A DNA stretch of 64,000 nt. It comes from Mucilaginibacter sp. GTDB taxonomy: Bacteria > Bacteroidota > Bacteroidia > Sphingobacteriales > Sphingobacteriaceae. Below are positions 16,957 to 27,449 of this stretch, piece after piece; position 1 is the first letter of the stretch; each line of letters opens with the position of its first letter. The translations under genes and the position numbers were made by a program. The notes beneath the pieces were generated by a model. That model was not told the origin of the DNA, ran no database searches, and saw nothing but the letters and a program-made list of their open reading frames with translations. Location of the stretch: positions 1-64,000 of the forward strand of contig JAQBOM010000011.1 of assembly GCA_028288025.1 (NCBI GenBank), read 5' to 3'.

Positions 16957-18119
16957 TTCAATGTGTATTTAATTGATGCCCGCTGTTTGAAGACGGTAAA
17001 AAGAACGCCGGCGGCGCCCCCGGCCACTAAAATAATACCTATTATTTCCGCTTGTGTAAATACCATCCCAAAAAAGTGATAACGTTGGTTTATTCGAATT
17101 GTCTCGATAAGCAAACGCTCCGCTCCATTTAATATCAAAAATAAATAAAACATCAATCCGGGCGTACGAATATATTTTCTTATGCCCCACATTATACCAA
17201 ATAACGCAACACATAAAACTGCCTCGTATAGCGATGTAGGATAAACACCCCTGGGAAGCTGACGGCAATGTTCTCCAAAACATCCGGGTATCAGTTCCCC
17301 TGCATCGATAGCATTATGGGGGAATTTGAAAGACCATATCCCGTCAGGAAGCCAGGTTAACCAAACAGGTTTTGCCGAACTTACAATACCCCAATCACCG
17401 TCGCCCGACAGGTAGCACCCTATACGCCCTATTCCATATGCCAGCATCATGCCCGGTGAACCGATATCAGCAAGATGTATCAGTTTCATTCCCTTTTTAT
17501 GGCAGATATAAAGCCATGCAAGTGATCCAAATATTAGTCCGCCATAGTAGTTAAATCCGTTACGGGAAAATAAAGTGTCGACTGGATGATAGATAAAATC
17601 CTGAAAATTTTCAAGAATACTGAAGAGCTTAGACCCGATGACCCCCGAGATTCCTAATACAAATGCCAGGTAAACCATCAATTGATATGGATGTACAACT
17701 TTTGTTTTAACAACAGGTTTTGGCAACTGGTCACGTTTCCGGTCGATATATATCCATATCATAAAGATTAAGCCGCAAATTAAACCGCCAGGCAGGTTGC
17801 CGTGCACTGAAAATATAAAAGCCCCCGGGTCCGCTGCAAATATCTTATAATGCAGTACCAGTTCAACAATCTTAAATCCAAAAAGAAATCCCAATAAGCC
17901 ATTAACGATCAACTCGGGAATTGAGGCGGGCGCTCCTACCTGTTCATCTGCAGTGTAGGCAGATATTTGGCCATCGGCCTCTTTTCTTTTTAGTTCGGCT
18001 ACAAATACAAAATAGGTTATAAAGAAAGACAGTGCGACAAAAAAGCCAAAGGTTTGGATCGGAATGAGCAGGTGTACATGAAAAATATATTGTATAAGGT
18101 CAGTTAATGTTGGAAACAT
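16953..18119 (-). CDS. Divergent prolipoprotein diacylglyceryl transferase (Lgt)-like membrane protein
   Basis: 388 residues, longer than the usual 260-290 of Lgt, with about seven hydrophobic segments. The Lgt signature region reads GIGRIGCYLSGDGDWG, where ordinary Lgt has GR(I/L)GNFxNGExxG. The HGGLIG motif of ordinary Lgt corresponds best to YYGGLIFG. Residues matching the essential His103 and Asn146 of E. coli Lgt therefore appear to be Tyr and Cys. Such variants occur in Bacteroidota beside a normal Lgt. It is the gene after SusC in a sugar locus and is coupled to a secreted propeller protein. It may modify lipoproteins in a special way or have another lipid-transfer role; this is inference. 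Confidence 0.75.
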   Translation of the reverse strand: MFPTLTDLIQYIFHVHLLIPIQTFGFFVALSFFITYFVFVAELKRKEADGQISAYTADEQVGAPASIPELIVNGLLGFLFGFKIVELVLHYKIFAADPGAFIFSVHGNLPGGLICGLIFMIWIYIDRKRDQLPKPVVKTKVVHPYQLMVYLAFVLGISGVIGSKLFSILENFQDFIYHPVDTLFSRNGFNYYGGLIFGSLAWLYICHKKGMKLIHLADIGSPGMMLAYGIGRIGCYLSGDGDWGIVSSAKPVWLTWLPDGIWSFKFPHNAIDAGELIPGCFGEHCRQLPRGVYPTSLYEAVLCVALFGIMWGIRKYIRTPGLMFYLFLILNGAERLLIETIRINQRYHFFGMVFTQAEIIGIILVAGGAAGVLFTVFKQRASIKYTLK

Positions 18120-18203
18120 TCGGTTAATTTATAAATAAAGCATCCAAACCACAACTCGTAAGTATGCAGTTTGAATGCTAAAATTAAATCAGGTCGCCGG
18201 GCC

Positions 18204-21200
18204 TTAAAAACCTAACTGTAAACCTAAATTGATCACACGCTGGTTAATATAGGCATCCCCCGCTGTATTAGTGGAAACCTCCGGGTCTTGTTGATATTTA
18301 TTGAAATTATCCCAGGTAAAAAGGTTATAAGCACTCAGGTAAATACGTGCATTATTTAAATGCCAGGGAAGAGATTTACTTGGAAATTGATAGCCAATAT
18401 CAACGGTTTTTAACCGGATATAATGGGCATCTACCAGCCAGTAGTCGGATGGATAATAGGTTGGGCTATTAACGGTTGACGGATTGGTGGTCAGTCTCGG
18501 AAATTGTGCGATTGAAGCTGTTGCAGGCGTGTAAGCGAGTTCATGAATGGGTTGAAACTGGCTCTGGAAAGGTTCGATCCCGGTGCCTGTAATGATAAAG
18601 CTATAATTGAACGAGCCCTGGAAAAGCACACTTAAACTAAACCCCTTGTAAGCAGCAGTCAAATTCAGACCCAGGGTTGTATTTGGTAAACTCGGATTGC
18701 CGATGGCTGTCTGATCGAAAACGTTAATATATCCGTCTTTGTTCAGATCTTTATATTTTAGATCACCGGCCTGGATAACTTCTCCATTATCAGGAATGGC
18801 TATAGGATTACCGGTATTACTTCCACCATGGGCAGCTTTGTACGAATTAATTGCGGTTACATCGGCAGCTGAATAATATCCCAGGCTTTTATATCCGAAT
18901 GGCTGGTTGATCGCTTTTCCTGTGCGTGCAAGCCAGGGATATGCAGGCTGTGCTTCGCTTTCAAACAAAACCTTATTTTTAGCTATAGAATACACAAAAT
19001 TAATCCCGTATTGTACATCCCTGATATGATCATGATAACCAATTTGTCCGTCGAATCCCTGGTTTTGGGTACGCCCGAGGTTTATTGCAGGCAAACCAAC
19101 ACCTAAAATAAGCGGTATATTATTGGGTGTGATAAGCTGATCATATCGCACATTATGAAAATAATCAATCGTGAAAGATAGTTTGTCTTGAAAAAGGTTC
19201 ATATCCAGCCCGATATCCGTTTCCTTCTGTTTTTCCCAAACTACATTTGTATTGGCGAGCGCACCTTCATAATACTGGTTATAGTTGTTGGGTGATGTTC
19301 CAAAATTATAATTGCCTAAATTCTGGATATAATTTTGAGTGTATATGTAGGTATTACCCGGTGCTACATCTGAACCCACGATGCCGTATGAAGCCCGCAG
19401 CTTTAACAGGCTAAAAACCGGAAAGTTCTTCTTGAAAAAATTCTCCTTTGAGATATTATAGCCAACGCTCACTGCAGGAAACCATCCATAGCGATGATTG
19501 GCAGCAAAGCGGTCCGTTCCGTTGTAAGCAGCGTTGATGTCGAATAGATACTTGCCTTCGAAGTCATAACCGCCCCTGAAAGAGATCCCCCTGAATTTTG
19601 CGGGAACACCCACCTGTGTGGACGGCAAAGCGCCAAAACTCGAAGTGTTGGCATCGAAGGTTTGGGCAGACTGATTTAAAAGCACAAGACCGGTGACGTG
19701 ATTTTTGACGCCAAAAGTGTGGTCATAGTTACCAAATAACTGGAGGTTAACGTTGGTTGTGTACAGGTTTACGTTACCGGCATAATAGATATTTGGAAAA
19801 ACATAACTGCCCGCAGGATTCAACGTTGTTGTATTTGTTGCCGGATCATAATGATAAGACGGTATTGGGCCATAGTTACCTGTTGACCGGGTATAGGCCT
19901 CCGAACTGGAATATGCAACCCTTCCGGTTAAGGATAGTCCGTCGGTTATCGCATCCAGCTTTTGGGTTGCGTTAAATAATACGGTATAGTCCGTTCTTTT
20001 TTGGTCTTGATACCCGCCGGTCGCCAGCCGTGCATTTAAAGTAGGCAGGTGGCCTGAGTTGAATGGAGAATACGCATAGGCGTAACTGCCGTTTGGATTT
20101 AAAAAGGGAGCAGTAAACGGGGTTTCTGTTCCAAAGCTATAAATATCAGATAAAGTGCTGGCAGCTGACTCGTTTGGCGAATTAGTGTCTGAAAAGCGGG
20201 TGCTAACATCCAATCGCAGGTCCAGCGTTTTGTTGGCCTTTAAATCGAGATTTGACCTGAAGTCATACCTTTTAAAATCATATTGGGTATTAACATTCGC
20301 CAAAGGGTCTGGAAAATCCCTCACGAGGCCATTTTGCTGCAAAGCACCACCTGAAATAAAATATTTAAGTTGGTCGGTACCGCCGGAGATATCGAGGTTT
20401 GAATTGACCTGGTAACTATATTTTTTAAAAATTTTATTATACCAGTCAACGTCAGGGTGGCCATATGGATCTGAGTGATTTTGAAAGGCTGTAAGATCAC
20501 TCTGACTAAAAGTCACAGGTTTCCCATCGTTCGTCTGCGCCTGGTTGACCAATAGCGCTGATTGGTATGAGTTTAAGAAAATCGGCGTTTTTGTCGGCGA
20601 TTGCACACCTGTTTCGTTGCGAAAATTAACCTGTGGCTTTCCGGCCTTTCCCCGCCGGGTGGTTACCACTAAAACCCCGTTGGCACCTTTAATACCATAA
20701 ATAGCCGTCGTGGAGGCATCTTTTAAAATGGTAATGGTTTCTATCTCATTAACGTTTATCTGCTGTAGCTGATCGTAAGTATATTGAATATCATCAACAA
20801 TTATAAGTGGTTGATTTCCCGCAGGATTTAATGAACTTATGCCCCTGATGAAAAAATCCGACGCATCTTTTCCCGGCTGCCCGGATGCCTGGGTTGAAAA
20901 AAAGCCCGGCAATTTACCGACCAAAGCATTTTGAACATTTGCTGTAGGGACTGTACGTATATCAGCCGCGCTGATTGAGCTCACCGAACCTGTATTGGTA
21001 ACTCGGGTTGTTTTACCGTATCCGATTACAATAACTTCGTTAAGCCCCTGGTTATTCGAAGTTAATGTGATGTCGACACTGCCGGTTTTGCCGGCAACAT
21101 TAAATTCACGAGGCGCATATCCTACAAAAGTTACTATAAGAATGTTAGAACTTCCTTTCAGCGTTAACGTAAATCTTCCGTTGGTATTAGTGACCACACC

Positions 21201-21350
21201 GTTGCCGCGAACACCCTTTTCAACAACGGAAGCGCCCGGCAAAATGCCGCCCTCGTCTCTTACAACACCCGTTACCACGTTATTTTGGGCATACAGAAAG
21301 GTTGGTAATGTGCTGGTGATCAAAAGGAAGAAAAGTATTAATTTTCTCAT
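18204..21350 (-). CDS. SusC/RagA-type TonB-dependent outer-membrane transporter (A)
   Basis: 1048 residues. After the signal peptide (LPTFLYAQ) comes a carboxypeptidase-regulatory-like domain (VVTGVVRDEGGILPGASV). Next is the plug, with the SusC signature ILKDASTTAIYGIKGANGV near residue 210-228, and then a 22-strand barrel ending in a terminal aromatic (INLGLQLGF). It should import oligosaccharides with the SusD lipoprotein encoded just upstream (21386-23134). The order SusD then SusC is the reverse of the common arrangement. The Lgt-like gene follows after 84 bases. Confidence 0.93.
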   Translation of the reverse strand: MRKLILFFLLITSTLPTFLYAQNNVVTGVVRDEGGILPGASVVEKGVRGNGVVTNTNGRFTLTLKGSSNILIVTFVGYAPREFNVAGKTGSVDITLTSNNQGLNEVIVIGYGKTTRVTNTGSVSSISAADIRTVPTANVQNALVGKLPGFFSTQASGQPGKDASDFFIRGISSLNPAGNQPLIIVDDIQYTYDQLQQINVNEIETITILKDASTTAIYGIKGANGVLVVTTRRGKAGKPQVNFRNETGVQSPTKTPIFLNSYQSALLVNQAQTNDGKPVTFSQSDLTAFQNHSDPYGHPDVDWYNKIFKKYSYQVNSNLDISGGTDQLKYFISGGALQQNGLVRDFPDPLANVNTQYDFKRYDFRSNLDLKANKTLDLRLDVSTRFSDTNSPNESAASTLSDIYSFGTETPFTAPFLNPNGSYAYAYSPFNSGHLPTLNARLATGGYQDQKRTDYTVLFNATQKLDAITDGLSLTGRVAYSSSEAYTRSTGNYGPIPSYHYDPATNTTTLNPAGSYVFPNIYYAGNVNLYTTNVNLQLFGNYDHTFGVKNHVTGLVLLNQSAQTFDANTSSFGALPSTQVGVPAKFRGISFRGGYDFEGKYLFDINAAYNGTDRFAANHRYGWFPAVSVGYNISKENFFKKNFPVFSLLKLRASYGIVGSDVAPGNTYIYTQNYIQNLGNYNFGTSPNNYNQYYEGALANTNVVWEKQKETDIGLDMNLFQDKLSFTIDYFHNVRYDQLITPNNIPLILGVGLPAINLGRTQNQGFDGQIGYHDHIRDVQYGINFVYSIAKNKVLFESEAQPAYPWLARTGKAINQPFGYKSLGYYSAADVTAINSYKAAHGGSNTGNPIAIPDNGEVIQAGDLKYKDLNKDGYINVFDQTAIGNPSLPNTTLGLNLTAAYKGFSLSVLFQGSFNYSFIITGTGIEPFQSQFQPIHELAYTPATASIAQFPRLTTNPSTVNSPTYYPSDYWLVDAHYIRLKTVDIGYQFPSKSLPWHLNNARIYLSAYNLFTWDNFNKYQQDPEVSTNTAGDAYINQRVINLGLQLGF

Positions 21351-21385
21351 AACTGCTTTATTATTTAGTTAAATGATAATTTTGT

Positions 21386-23134
21386 TTACCAACCCAGGTT
21401 CTGTTTCAGGTTAGGATTTTTGAGAATTTCGTTATATGGAATTGGGTGTAAATACTGTTTCGTGGTGAATACAGTTGTTAAAACATTAATGGGGTTATAG
21501 GTTAACGTTGCCCCTGTTTTAACAATGGAAACACCTGTCCTGGGCTGATTCATTACCGTTTCGGCTATTTTCCACCTTTTCATATCGAAATAGCGATGCT
21601 CTTCGAAAGCAAATTCAATACGCCATTCATTTTGAATAAATGCGCGCATTTGTGAGGTCGTCATATTTTGCGGAACGCCATAAGTCGAGCCGGCGCCGGG
21701 AGCAATTCCCGCCCGTGCCCTTATAGCATAAATTTGTGTGTAGCAATCCGAAGGGGGCGTAGCAGCAGCTTCATTTTCAGCTTCAGCAAGGGATAGTAAA
21801 ATCTCTGCATATCTAAAAATGACCCAATCAGATGAATGATTACTATATGCCGTTGTTGTCTCAAATGCACCCATAAATTTCCGCATGTAATAGCCCGTAA
21901 TGGTTTGCTGAGTGTTCACATTTGGTTTGCTTTGGCCGCCCTCAAAAGTTTGCACTGAAGCATTGAGCCATGTGTCACCATTATAAATGATAGAAGCGGC
22001 AAACCTGGGGTCGCGTTTTGGAGTAGCGTTTACAGCATATGGATCGCCAGAGTTGTAGCCCGAAGACGGATCGGTGATAGGCAAACCATTTTGCATCGGG
22101 AACGCATTGACCAGTTCCTGAGTAGGGTTAGTATTTCCAACGGCTGAGGCGGCCTGAAAGCCTACCGGCCCATTATTCGTTTCAGTACTTACGCTATTGC
22201 CGCCGGGACGAATAAAAATTCTTTCGGAGTTGTTTTGCGTTAAAAATATATTCTTAAAGCTGGGGTTTAACGAATAGGAATTCAGAGCGATAACGTCTTT
22301 CGCGGCATTAGCGGCCAATGTCCAGCGGTTAATATCGCTGTTTGTGTATCCTGTTAAAGGGTTTGACGGATCAATATTTCCCCCGTTAAATAATGGGCTC
22401 GCCGCATATAATAACACGCGTGCTTTCAACGCCAGGGCTGCACCTTTGGTAACGCGAAAATTATCATTCGGATTACTTAAAGGTGCAGTGATCAAACTAT
22501 CCTTAATAGCGTTACATTCGTTGACGATGTAATTGATGCAATCCGAAAACTTATTTCGCGGTAAGGCAATTACGTCCTTAATATTATAAACCTTATCGCC
22601 CAGCAATGGCACGCCACCGTAACGTTTAACCAGTTCAAAATAAAAATAAGCGCGCAAAAACCTGGCTTCACTTTTCCATACCCATCGTGTTCCTACACCA
22701 TTCGGCAGAGAACCTTTTACCGGAACGACAGCAATATTTGTTATGAATTCGTTTGCCAGCCTTATTCCCGCATAATAAGAATTCGGCGCACCTGCGGGGT
22801 TGGTACCTTCCCAAACATCTTCACTGCTGGGAAAAGTAGCTGCCGATACTCCATTTGTAGACATAAGAGTAACAGGCACCAAACCTGTTTTTGAAGAAAC
22901 AGCATCATCCGAGGCAGCATCCAGATAATCTCCGCCAACACGATTATGGCCATTTTGTACGGCAGCATATATACCGTAAAGATAAGATTGGGCATTTGTA
23001 CCGGCAGAATCAAGCGGGTCGAAAATATAATTTTTTGTTACCTTATCAACCGGGAACTGTTCATACTTTTTGCATCCGTATATCCCCGACAATAAAGCAA
23101 TTAGCACCGATAAACCAATTATAGACTTTTTCAT
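21386..23134 (-). CDS. SusD/RagB-type surface glycan-binding lipoprotein (A)
   Basis: 582 residues from the ATG at 23134. An in-frame ATG at 23158 overlaps the upstream SusC stop (TAATG) and would add 8 residues, but the signal peptide with lipobox (LLSGIYGC) fits the later start. It has SusD features: an N-terminal TPR-like region with FLRAYFYFELVKRYGGVPLL, and C-terminal blocks IRARAGI, NEWRIEFAFEEHRYFDMKRW and LHPIPYNEI. It pairs with the SusC at 18204-21350, which begins 35 bases downstream. Confidence 0.92.
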   Translation of the reverse strand: MKKSIIGLSVLIALLSGIYGCKKYEQFPVDKVTKNYIFDPLDSAGTNAQSYLYGIYAAVQNGHNRVGGDYLDAASDDAVSSKTGLVPVTLMSTNGVSAATFPSSEDVWEGTNPAGAPNSYYAGIRLANEFITNIAVVPVKGSLPNGVGTRWVWKSEARFLRAYFYFELVKRYGGVPLLGDKVYNIKDVIALPRNKFSDCINYIVNECNAIKDSLITAPLSNPNDNFRVTKGAALALKARVLLYAASPLFNGGNIDPSNPLTGYTNSDINRWTLAANAAKDVIALNSYSLNPSFKNIFLTQNNSERIFIRPGGNSVSTETNNGPVGFQAASAVGNTNPTQELVNAFPMQNGLPITDPSSGYNSGDPYAVNATPKRDPRFAASIIYNGDTWLNASVQTFEGGQSKPNVNTQQTITGYYMRKFMGAFETTTAYSNHSSDWVIFRYAEILLSLAEAENEAAATPPSDCYTQIYAIRARAGIAPGAGSTYGVPQNMTTSQMRAFIQNEWRIEFAFEEHRYFDMKRWKIAETVMNQPRTGVSIVKTGATLTYNPINVLTTVFTTKQYLHPIPYNEILKNPNLKQNLGW

Positions 23135-23157
23135 ATTGTATCTTGATAATGTTAACA

Positions 23158-26100
23158 TTAAAGCTTAATAGTCACCCCTGCATTAACTACACGTTGAACA
23201 GGATACGCGCCCATGCTTGTCTCTTCAGGATCAATGCCTTTAAAACCGGCCAGGGTTCCAAGGTTTTCTCCGTTTACAAACACTTTCAAGCCGGCAATTT
23301 TTAATTTTCTAGTCACACTTAAAGGCAGCGTATAGCCAATTTCGGCGTTTTTCAACCGCACGTAGTCGCCTGTTTTAATCCAAAATGATGAGGGTAATCC
23401 ATTATTGTTATAGGCAGATACGGCCAATCTCGGCAGCGTGGCGGTCGTACTTGTCTCCGGTGTCCAGCGGCCGGTGGAGTTTAAATAGGATTGCTGATTG
23501 ATATTTGAATAGTCAAGTCCAAACTGCGTCTCTATATTGTTGCCTCCCAAATAAATCTGCCGGTTAGTAACGCCCTGCAGAATTACACTCATGTTAAATC
23601 CCTTATAATTAAATCCAAAATTGAGACCATAAAACACCAGTGGCTTAGTACCCCCGATGGTTGATTCGTCAAATTGATTTATTACGCCGTCGCCATTCAT
23701 ATCTTTGTACTTAATGTCACCCGGCTGGGGGGCATAACCGGCAATATGCGGTGAAGTGGCCGCATCCTGGGCCGATTGATACAGTCCCAATGCGGTATAT
23801 CCGTAAATGGTCCCGTTTACCGGCTTACCTGTTTGCAGTGTATAAGCAAACGGCGAATGTAATTCGTCGTTAAAGAGGATCTTTGAACTCTGCAGGTTTA
23901 CATTTCCGGTAATAAAATAATTGAAATTATTCAGGTGATTCTGATAAGTAAGACTTAGCTCAGTTCCCTGGTAAAGGTTAATGCCAATATTTTCCAGGGG
24001 GTAAGAAGTGCCCAGGAGGGCAATTGAATTGCCCCGATACCCAAGAACATTAAAATATTTGTCATGATAATAGTCGGCGGTAATGAGCAAATGATTTTTA
24101 AATAAACTTATATCGGTGCCAAAGTCAATTTTATCGGCACTTTCCCAGGTTATATATGGATTTGCTAATGGACTGTCGTATTGGTAATAGGCCGTTGTGT
24201 ATCCTGTACCTATCGGATAGGCATATCTGTAATTGTTTACACTATATGTTTGCGCATAGGCATAATATAATGAGGCCTGTTGAGCGATGTTGCCATTGCC
24301 GGTACGGGCATAAGTCCCCCGCCATTTCCACGAATCGATTGCCGGGAAATTATCCTTAATAAAATTCTCCTTGCCCATTTGCCATCCAAGGCCGCCGGCG
24401 TAAAATGTGCCAAACTGCTGACCGGGAGGATATCGGCTATCACCACTTCTGTTTACAGCAGCTTCCGCGAAATACTTCCCATCAAAGTTATAGGTACCTT
24501 TTGCTGCTATATCGGTTACATTTTCAGCAATATCGTAATTGGTAACCAGCGACCTGCTGTCATAAAGTAAGGTACCGGCCACTGCGCTTTTGCCAAATTG
24601 CCGGTTATAATTCAGCGCGAATTGGCCAAACGACTGCCTTGAGGTATATACTGTTGAGAAATTATTGCTCTGCGCTATAGTTGATCCGAACTGGGAATAG
24701 GTACTATCCTTATTCAATTGAAAAGACGGATTTCGCAAACTCCGGTCAAGTGCAGTAACAGATTGATAGCTCAAATTCCCTTTTAATTTAGCACTCAACC
24801 CGTTCAAAACACTGTTCAGGTTATAGTTTAGATCAAGGTTGGCAAGAATATCATCGGCATTGTTCTGGATATACCCGGAATATTGTGATTGTGCCAGCAG
24901 GTTATTACTGTATGGCCCTGTATTACCGCCAATATTCGACCCGCCAAAAGAGCCATTGGGGTTATATATCGGATACGCATTATTCGGTGTGGTATAAAGC
25001 GAATTCAACAAGTTAGTATAGCCCGATCCCGGTTCAGTCGTCGTTTGAACACGACCAAACAATTGCAGATCCACATTTAAATTTTTATTTACCTGTACAG
25101 ATACATCCGAATTGATGAGATACCGGCTCAGGTCATTGTTGGTGTTGTAGGGAACCTGATTTGCCGTTTTAAAAATTCCTGCCTGATCAAAGTATCCCAG
25201 TGATATTGAATATTTGGCGACTTCGGTACCTCCGTTAACGTTTAACTTATAGGACGTCATCGGCGAATAATCGGTTAATATTGTCTTAAACCAGTTTACA
25301 TCCGGATGTCCATAAGGATCAGTGTGGTTTTTATATGCTGCAAAATCGGCAGCTGAATACTGGGGAAGTTTCCCGTCACTGGTCAGCGTTTCGTTAACGA
25401 GGTATGCATATTGGTATGTCGGCAAAGGCGCGGGTAAATTTAAAGATTGCTGTACTGCTGTTTCCGCCGTAAACGTTATACGCGGTTTGCCCGCTTGCCC
25501 ACGCTTAGTAGTAACCAGTAAAATTGGCCTGGAACTGTTTATCCCCATCATTATTGTCGATAAACCATCCTTTAAAACGGAGACCGATTCAATTGATTCG
25601 GGATCGATCGACGAAATTTCACGCTGTACGCCATCAATAACCGTTATTGGCGATTGTCCGCGAACCGTGATACCTATCTCCGTATTATCGGTAGTCGTAT
25701 TATTGTTAGAAGCTGTATTTACCAGATTCTGCCCAATAACTGACCCTGAAGAAAGCGGAGCAGTATTAAACGAGGTAAAACCGCTGCTTTGCTGGGTATA
25801 TAAGCCTGCCAATTGACCAGGAAAAGCGTATACATATAAAGAAGCTGGGGTAGTGGTTAGCTGATTCGTATAGATTGTAGATATTGACCCAAGTATACTT
25901 TCTTTGCTGGCCTTGCTATAAAGAATATCTATAGTTTTCGGTGTTTTAAGAAACGACTCTTCCAGCTTTACATTGATCGGTTCAATGCCTTTAACGCTCA
26001 CTTCACGTATCAGGCGATCCGGATAATTGAAAGTCAAGATTTCGCCTGCATGTGCATCTATTTCAAATCGGCCATAACTAGTGGACATCACTACGCCAGC

Positions 26101-26295
26101 CTTCCCCTTAATTGCTATCGCCACATTCTTTAAGGGCTGGCTATATTCGTCGAACACTGTACCTGTGACCCATCCGGCGTGGGCGGGACCCTTTAATGTT
26201 GTATCTTGCTGTATAGCGGCGTATCCGGCGTTTACCGACACCAGCAACAGGATAATGATTCCTGTTAAATATTTCTTTGCGTAGCAATAATGCAT
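23158..26295 (-). CDS. SusC-type TonB-dependent transporter with atypical plug (B)
   Basis: 1045 residues. The signal peptide ends near residue 27 (VNAGYA). A carboxypeptidase-regulatory-like domain follows (VTGTVFDEYSQPLKNVAIAI). The plug is unusual: the usual DASATAIYG(A/S)RGANGV block reads SVLKDGLSTIMMGINSSRP, while ITVIDGVQREISSIDPESIE and LLVTTKRGQAG are kept. The barrel region is normal and ends TIKL. Its partner is probably the SusD at 27928-29700, with DUF5004 and DUF4961 genes in between, or the following SusD, since TAATG coupling is possible. Confidence 0.88.
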   Translation of the reverse strand: MHYCYAKKYLTGIIILLLVSVNAGYAAIQQDTTLKGPAHAGWVTGTVFDEYSQPLKNVAIAIKGKAGVVMSTSYGRFEIDAHAGEILTFNYPDRLIREVSVKGIEPINVKLEESFLKTPKTIDILYSKASKESILGSISTIYTNQLTTTPASLYVYAFPGQLAGLYTQQSSGFTSFNTAPLSSGSVIGQNLVNTASNNNTTTDNTEIGITVRGQSPITVIDGVQREISSIDPESIESVSVLKDGLSTIMMGINSSRPILLVTTKRGQAGKPRITFTAETAVQQSLNLPAPLPTYQYAYLVNETLTSDGKLPQYSAADFAAYKNHTDPYGHPDVNWFKTILTDYSPMTSYKLNVNGGTEVAKYSISLGYFDQAGIFKTANQVPYNTNNDLSRYLINSDVSVQVNKNLNVDLQLFGRVQTTTEPGSGYTNLLNSLYTTPNNAYPIYNPNGSFGGSNIGGNTGPYSNNLLAQSQYSGYIQNNADDILANLDLNYNLNSVLNGLSAKLKGNLSYQSVTALDRSLRNPSFQLNKDSTYSQFGSTIAQSNNFSTVYTSRQSFGQFALNYNRQFGKSAVAGTLLYDSRSLVTNYDIAENVTDIAAKGTYNFDGKYFAEAAVNRSGDSRYPPGQQFGTFYAGGLGWQMGKENFIKDNFPAIDSWKWRGTYARTGNGNIAQQASLYYAYAQTYSVNNYRYAYPIGTGYTTAYYQYDSPLANPYITWESADKIDFGTDISLFKNHLLITADYYHDKYFNVLGYRGNSIALLGTSYPLENIGINLYQGTELSLTYQNHLNNFNYFITGNVNLQSSKILFNDELHSPFAYTLQTGKPVNGTIYGYTALGLYQSAQDAATSPHIAGYAPQPGDIKYKDMNGDGVINQFDESTIGGTKPLVFYGLNFGFNYKGFNMSVILQGVTNRQIYLGGNNIETQFGLDYSNINQQSYLNSTGRWTPETSTTATLPRLAVSAYNNNGLPSSFWIKTGDYVRLKNAEIGYTLPLSVTRKLKIAGLKVFVNGENLGTLAGFKGIDPEETSMGAYPVQRVVNAGVTIKL

Positions 26296-26406
26296 AGAAT
26301 AAGATTTAAGTTGTTAACTGATTGAACATATTATTGGCCGGCACCCGGAAAAAATCCATGGAATAAGGTATTTTCAAGATTGTTTATCGTCGCCAATAGG
26401 CTTATC

Positions 26407-27429
26407 TCACGAGCATTTAAATTTATAAGTGAAAGCCGCAGCTGTGTTGCCATATCCTACCTGTACGGTTCCAGCCTTGTCGGTAATATAATAGGTCATA
26501 CTTACCACTGTTTGGCCGGGCGTCGTCCCAAAAAAGCTTTTGGGCCAAAATGTTAGCTGGTAAATACCGCTGTTGGCTGATGTTTGTGTAAGCATTGTTT
26601 TTGCCGTTTGACTACAGACATTGACCTTTGAGCCATCGCTTAATGTGGCAGTGGCGCATAAATACACCGCAGTGCTGCCCGCTAACGTAGTATGCGTGAC
26701 GTTGTCATTATAGGTTATAGTTACCAGGTCGTTATCCAACGATTTTGGGGGATTTATCGTTGTTAACTGCGGATTGCAAAAATCAACCAAATCACCTGTA
26801 CCCCCGGTCAACTGAAAGCAGGAGGTGACCAGCTCATTATAATATTCACTTGTCGGACTGGAATCGCCATCGTTCCCATCGAAGGTAAACCCGTTTTGGT
26901 CATTCGCAATTACATAACCGAGCTTGACCGACGTGGGATTGCCGTCAGCACCAATATTGCTAAAGGTAATATTAACGGTTCCGGTGATCTTATCTCCGTT
27001 AGCATAATTAATCGGTGCGTCAGTTTGGTAGGCAACCCATTCTACGTCGTCAATTAAATTTCCCACATTGCCAAAAGTAGCCTTCATGTAATCGGGCCAG
27101 CTTAATCCGTTGCTATTCGGGGCAAGGGTGGTGGACGGAATAAGTACCATATTGCCGTTACCTTTTGTACTTGCCCAGGTTATTTTCGCGTTCTGTGATG
27201 TTTTCCATCCTTTCGGCGCCAAAAATCCAAAAACAAAATGGGCCGTACCGCTGCTGTTACATGAGTTTTTGACATTGACCACAATATTCACAGTGGACCC
27301 TACTACGGCAGTAGCCGGTTGATCAACACTGACAATGATCGTATAGCAACAACTTAATGCGATACCTAATACCACCAAGGTACAAAGTATCCATAAATTT
27401 CTTCCCTTAATATGTAGAGTTGTTTTCAT
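26407..27429 (-). CDS. DUF4961-like Sus-associated lipoprotein
   Basis: 340 residues. The hydrophobic N-terminus ends in a lipobox (GIALSC), so a lipoprotein is expected. It is rich in beta-strand and Ig-like stretches (VGSTVNIVVNVKNSC, TGTVNITFSNIG, DNDLVTITYNDNV). The length and the pairing with a DUF5004 protein, both next to SusC/SusD, fit DUF4961-domain proteins of Bacteroidota sugar loci. It is probably a surface glycan-binding protein; the function is inferred from position only. Confidence 0.65.
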   Translation of the reverse strand: MKTTLHIKGRNLWILCTLVVLGIALSCCYTIIVSVDQPATAVVGSTVNIVVNVKNSCNSSGTAHFVFGFLAPKGWKTSQNAKITWASTKGNGNMVLIPSTTLAPNSNGLSWPDYMKATFGNVGNLIDDVEWVAYQTDAPINYANGDKITGTVNITFSNIGADGNPTSVKLGYVIANDQNGFTFDGNDGDSSPTSEYYNELVTSCFQLTGGTGDLVDFCNPQLTTINPPKSLDNDLVTITYNDNVTHTTLAGSTAVYLCATATLSDGSKVNVCSQTAKTMLTQTSANSGIYQLTFWPKSFFGTTPGQTVVSMTYYITDKAGTVQVGYGNTAAAFTYKFKCS

Positions 27430-27449
27430 TAATAATTTTTAGAGATTAA

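Noticed and set aside
25322..25816. 164-codon plus-strand open frame
   Set aside because: It lies completely inside the SusC gene on the other strand and has the low-complexity look of an antisense shadow.
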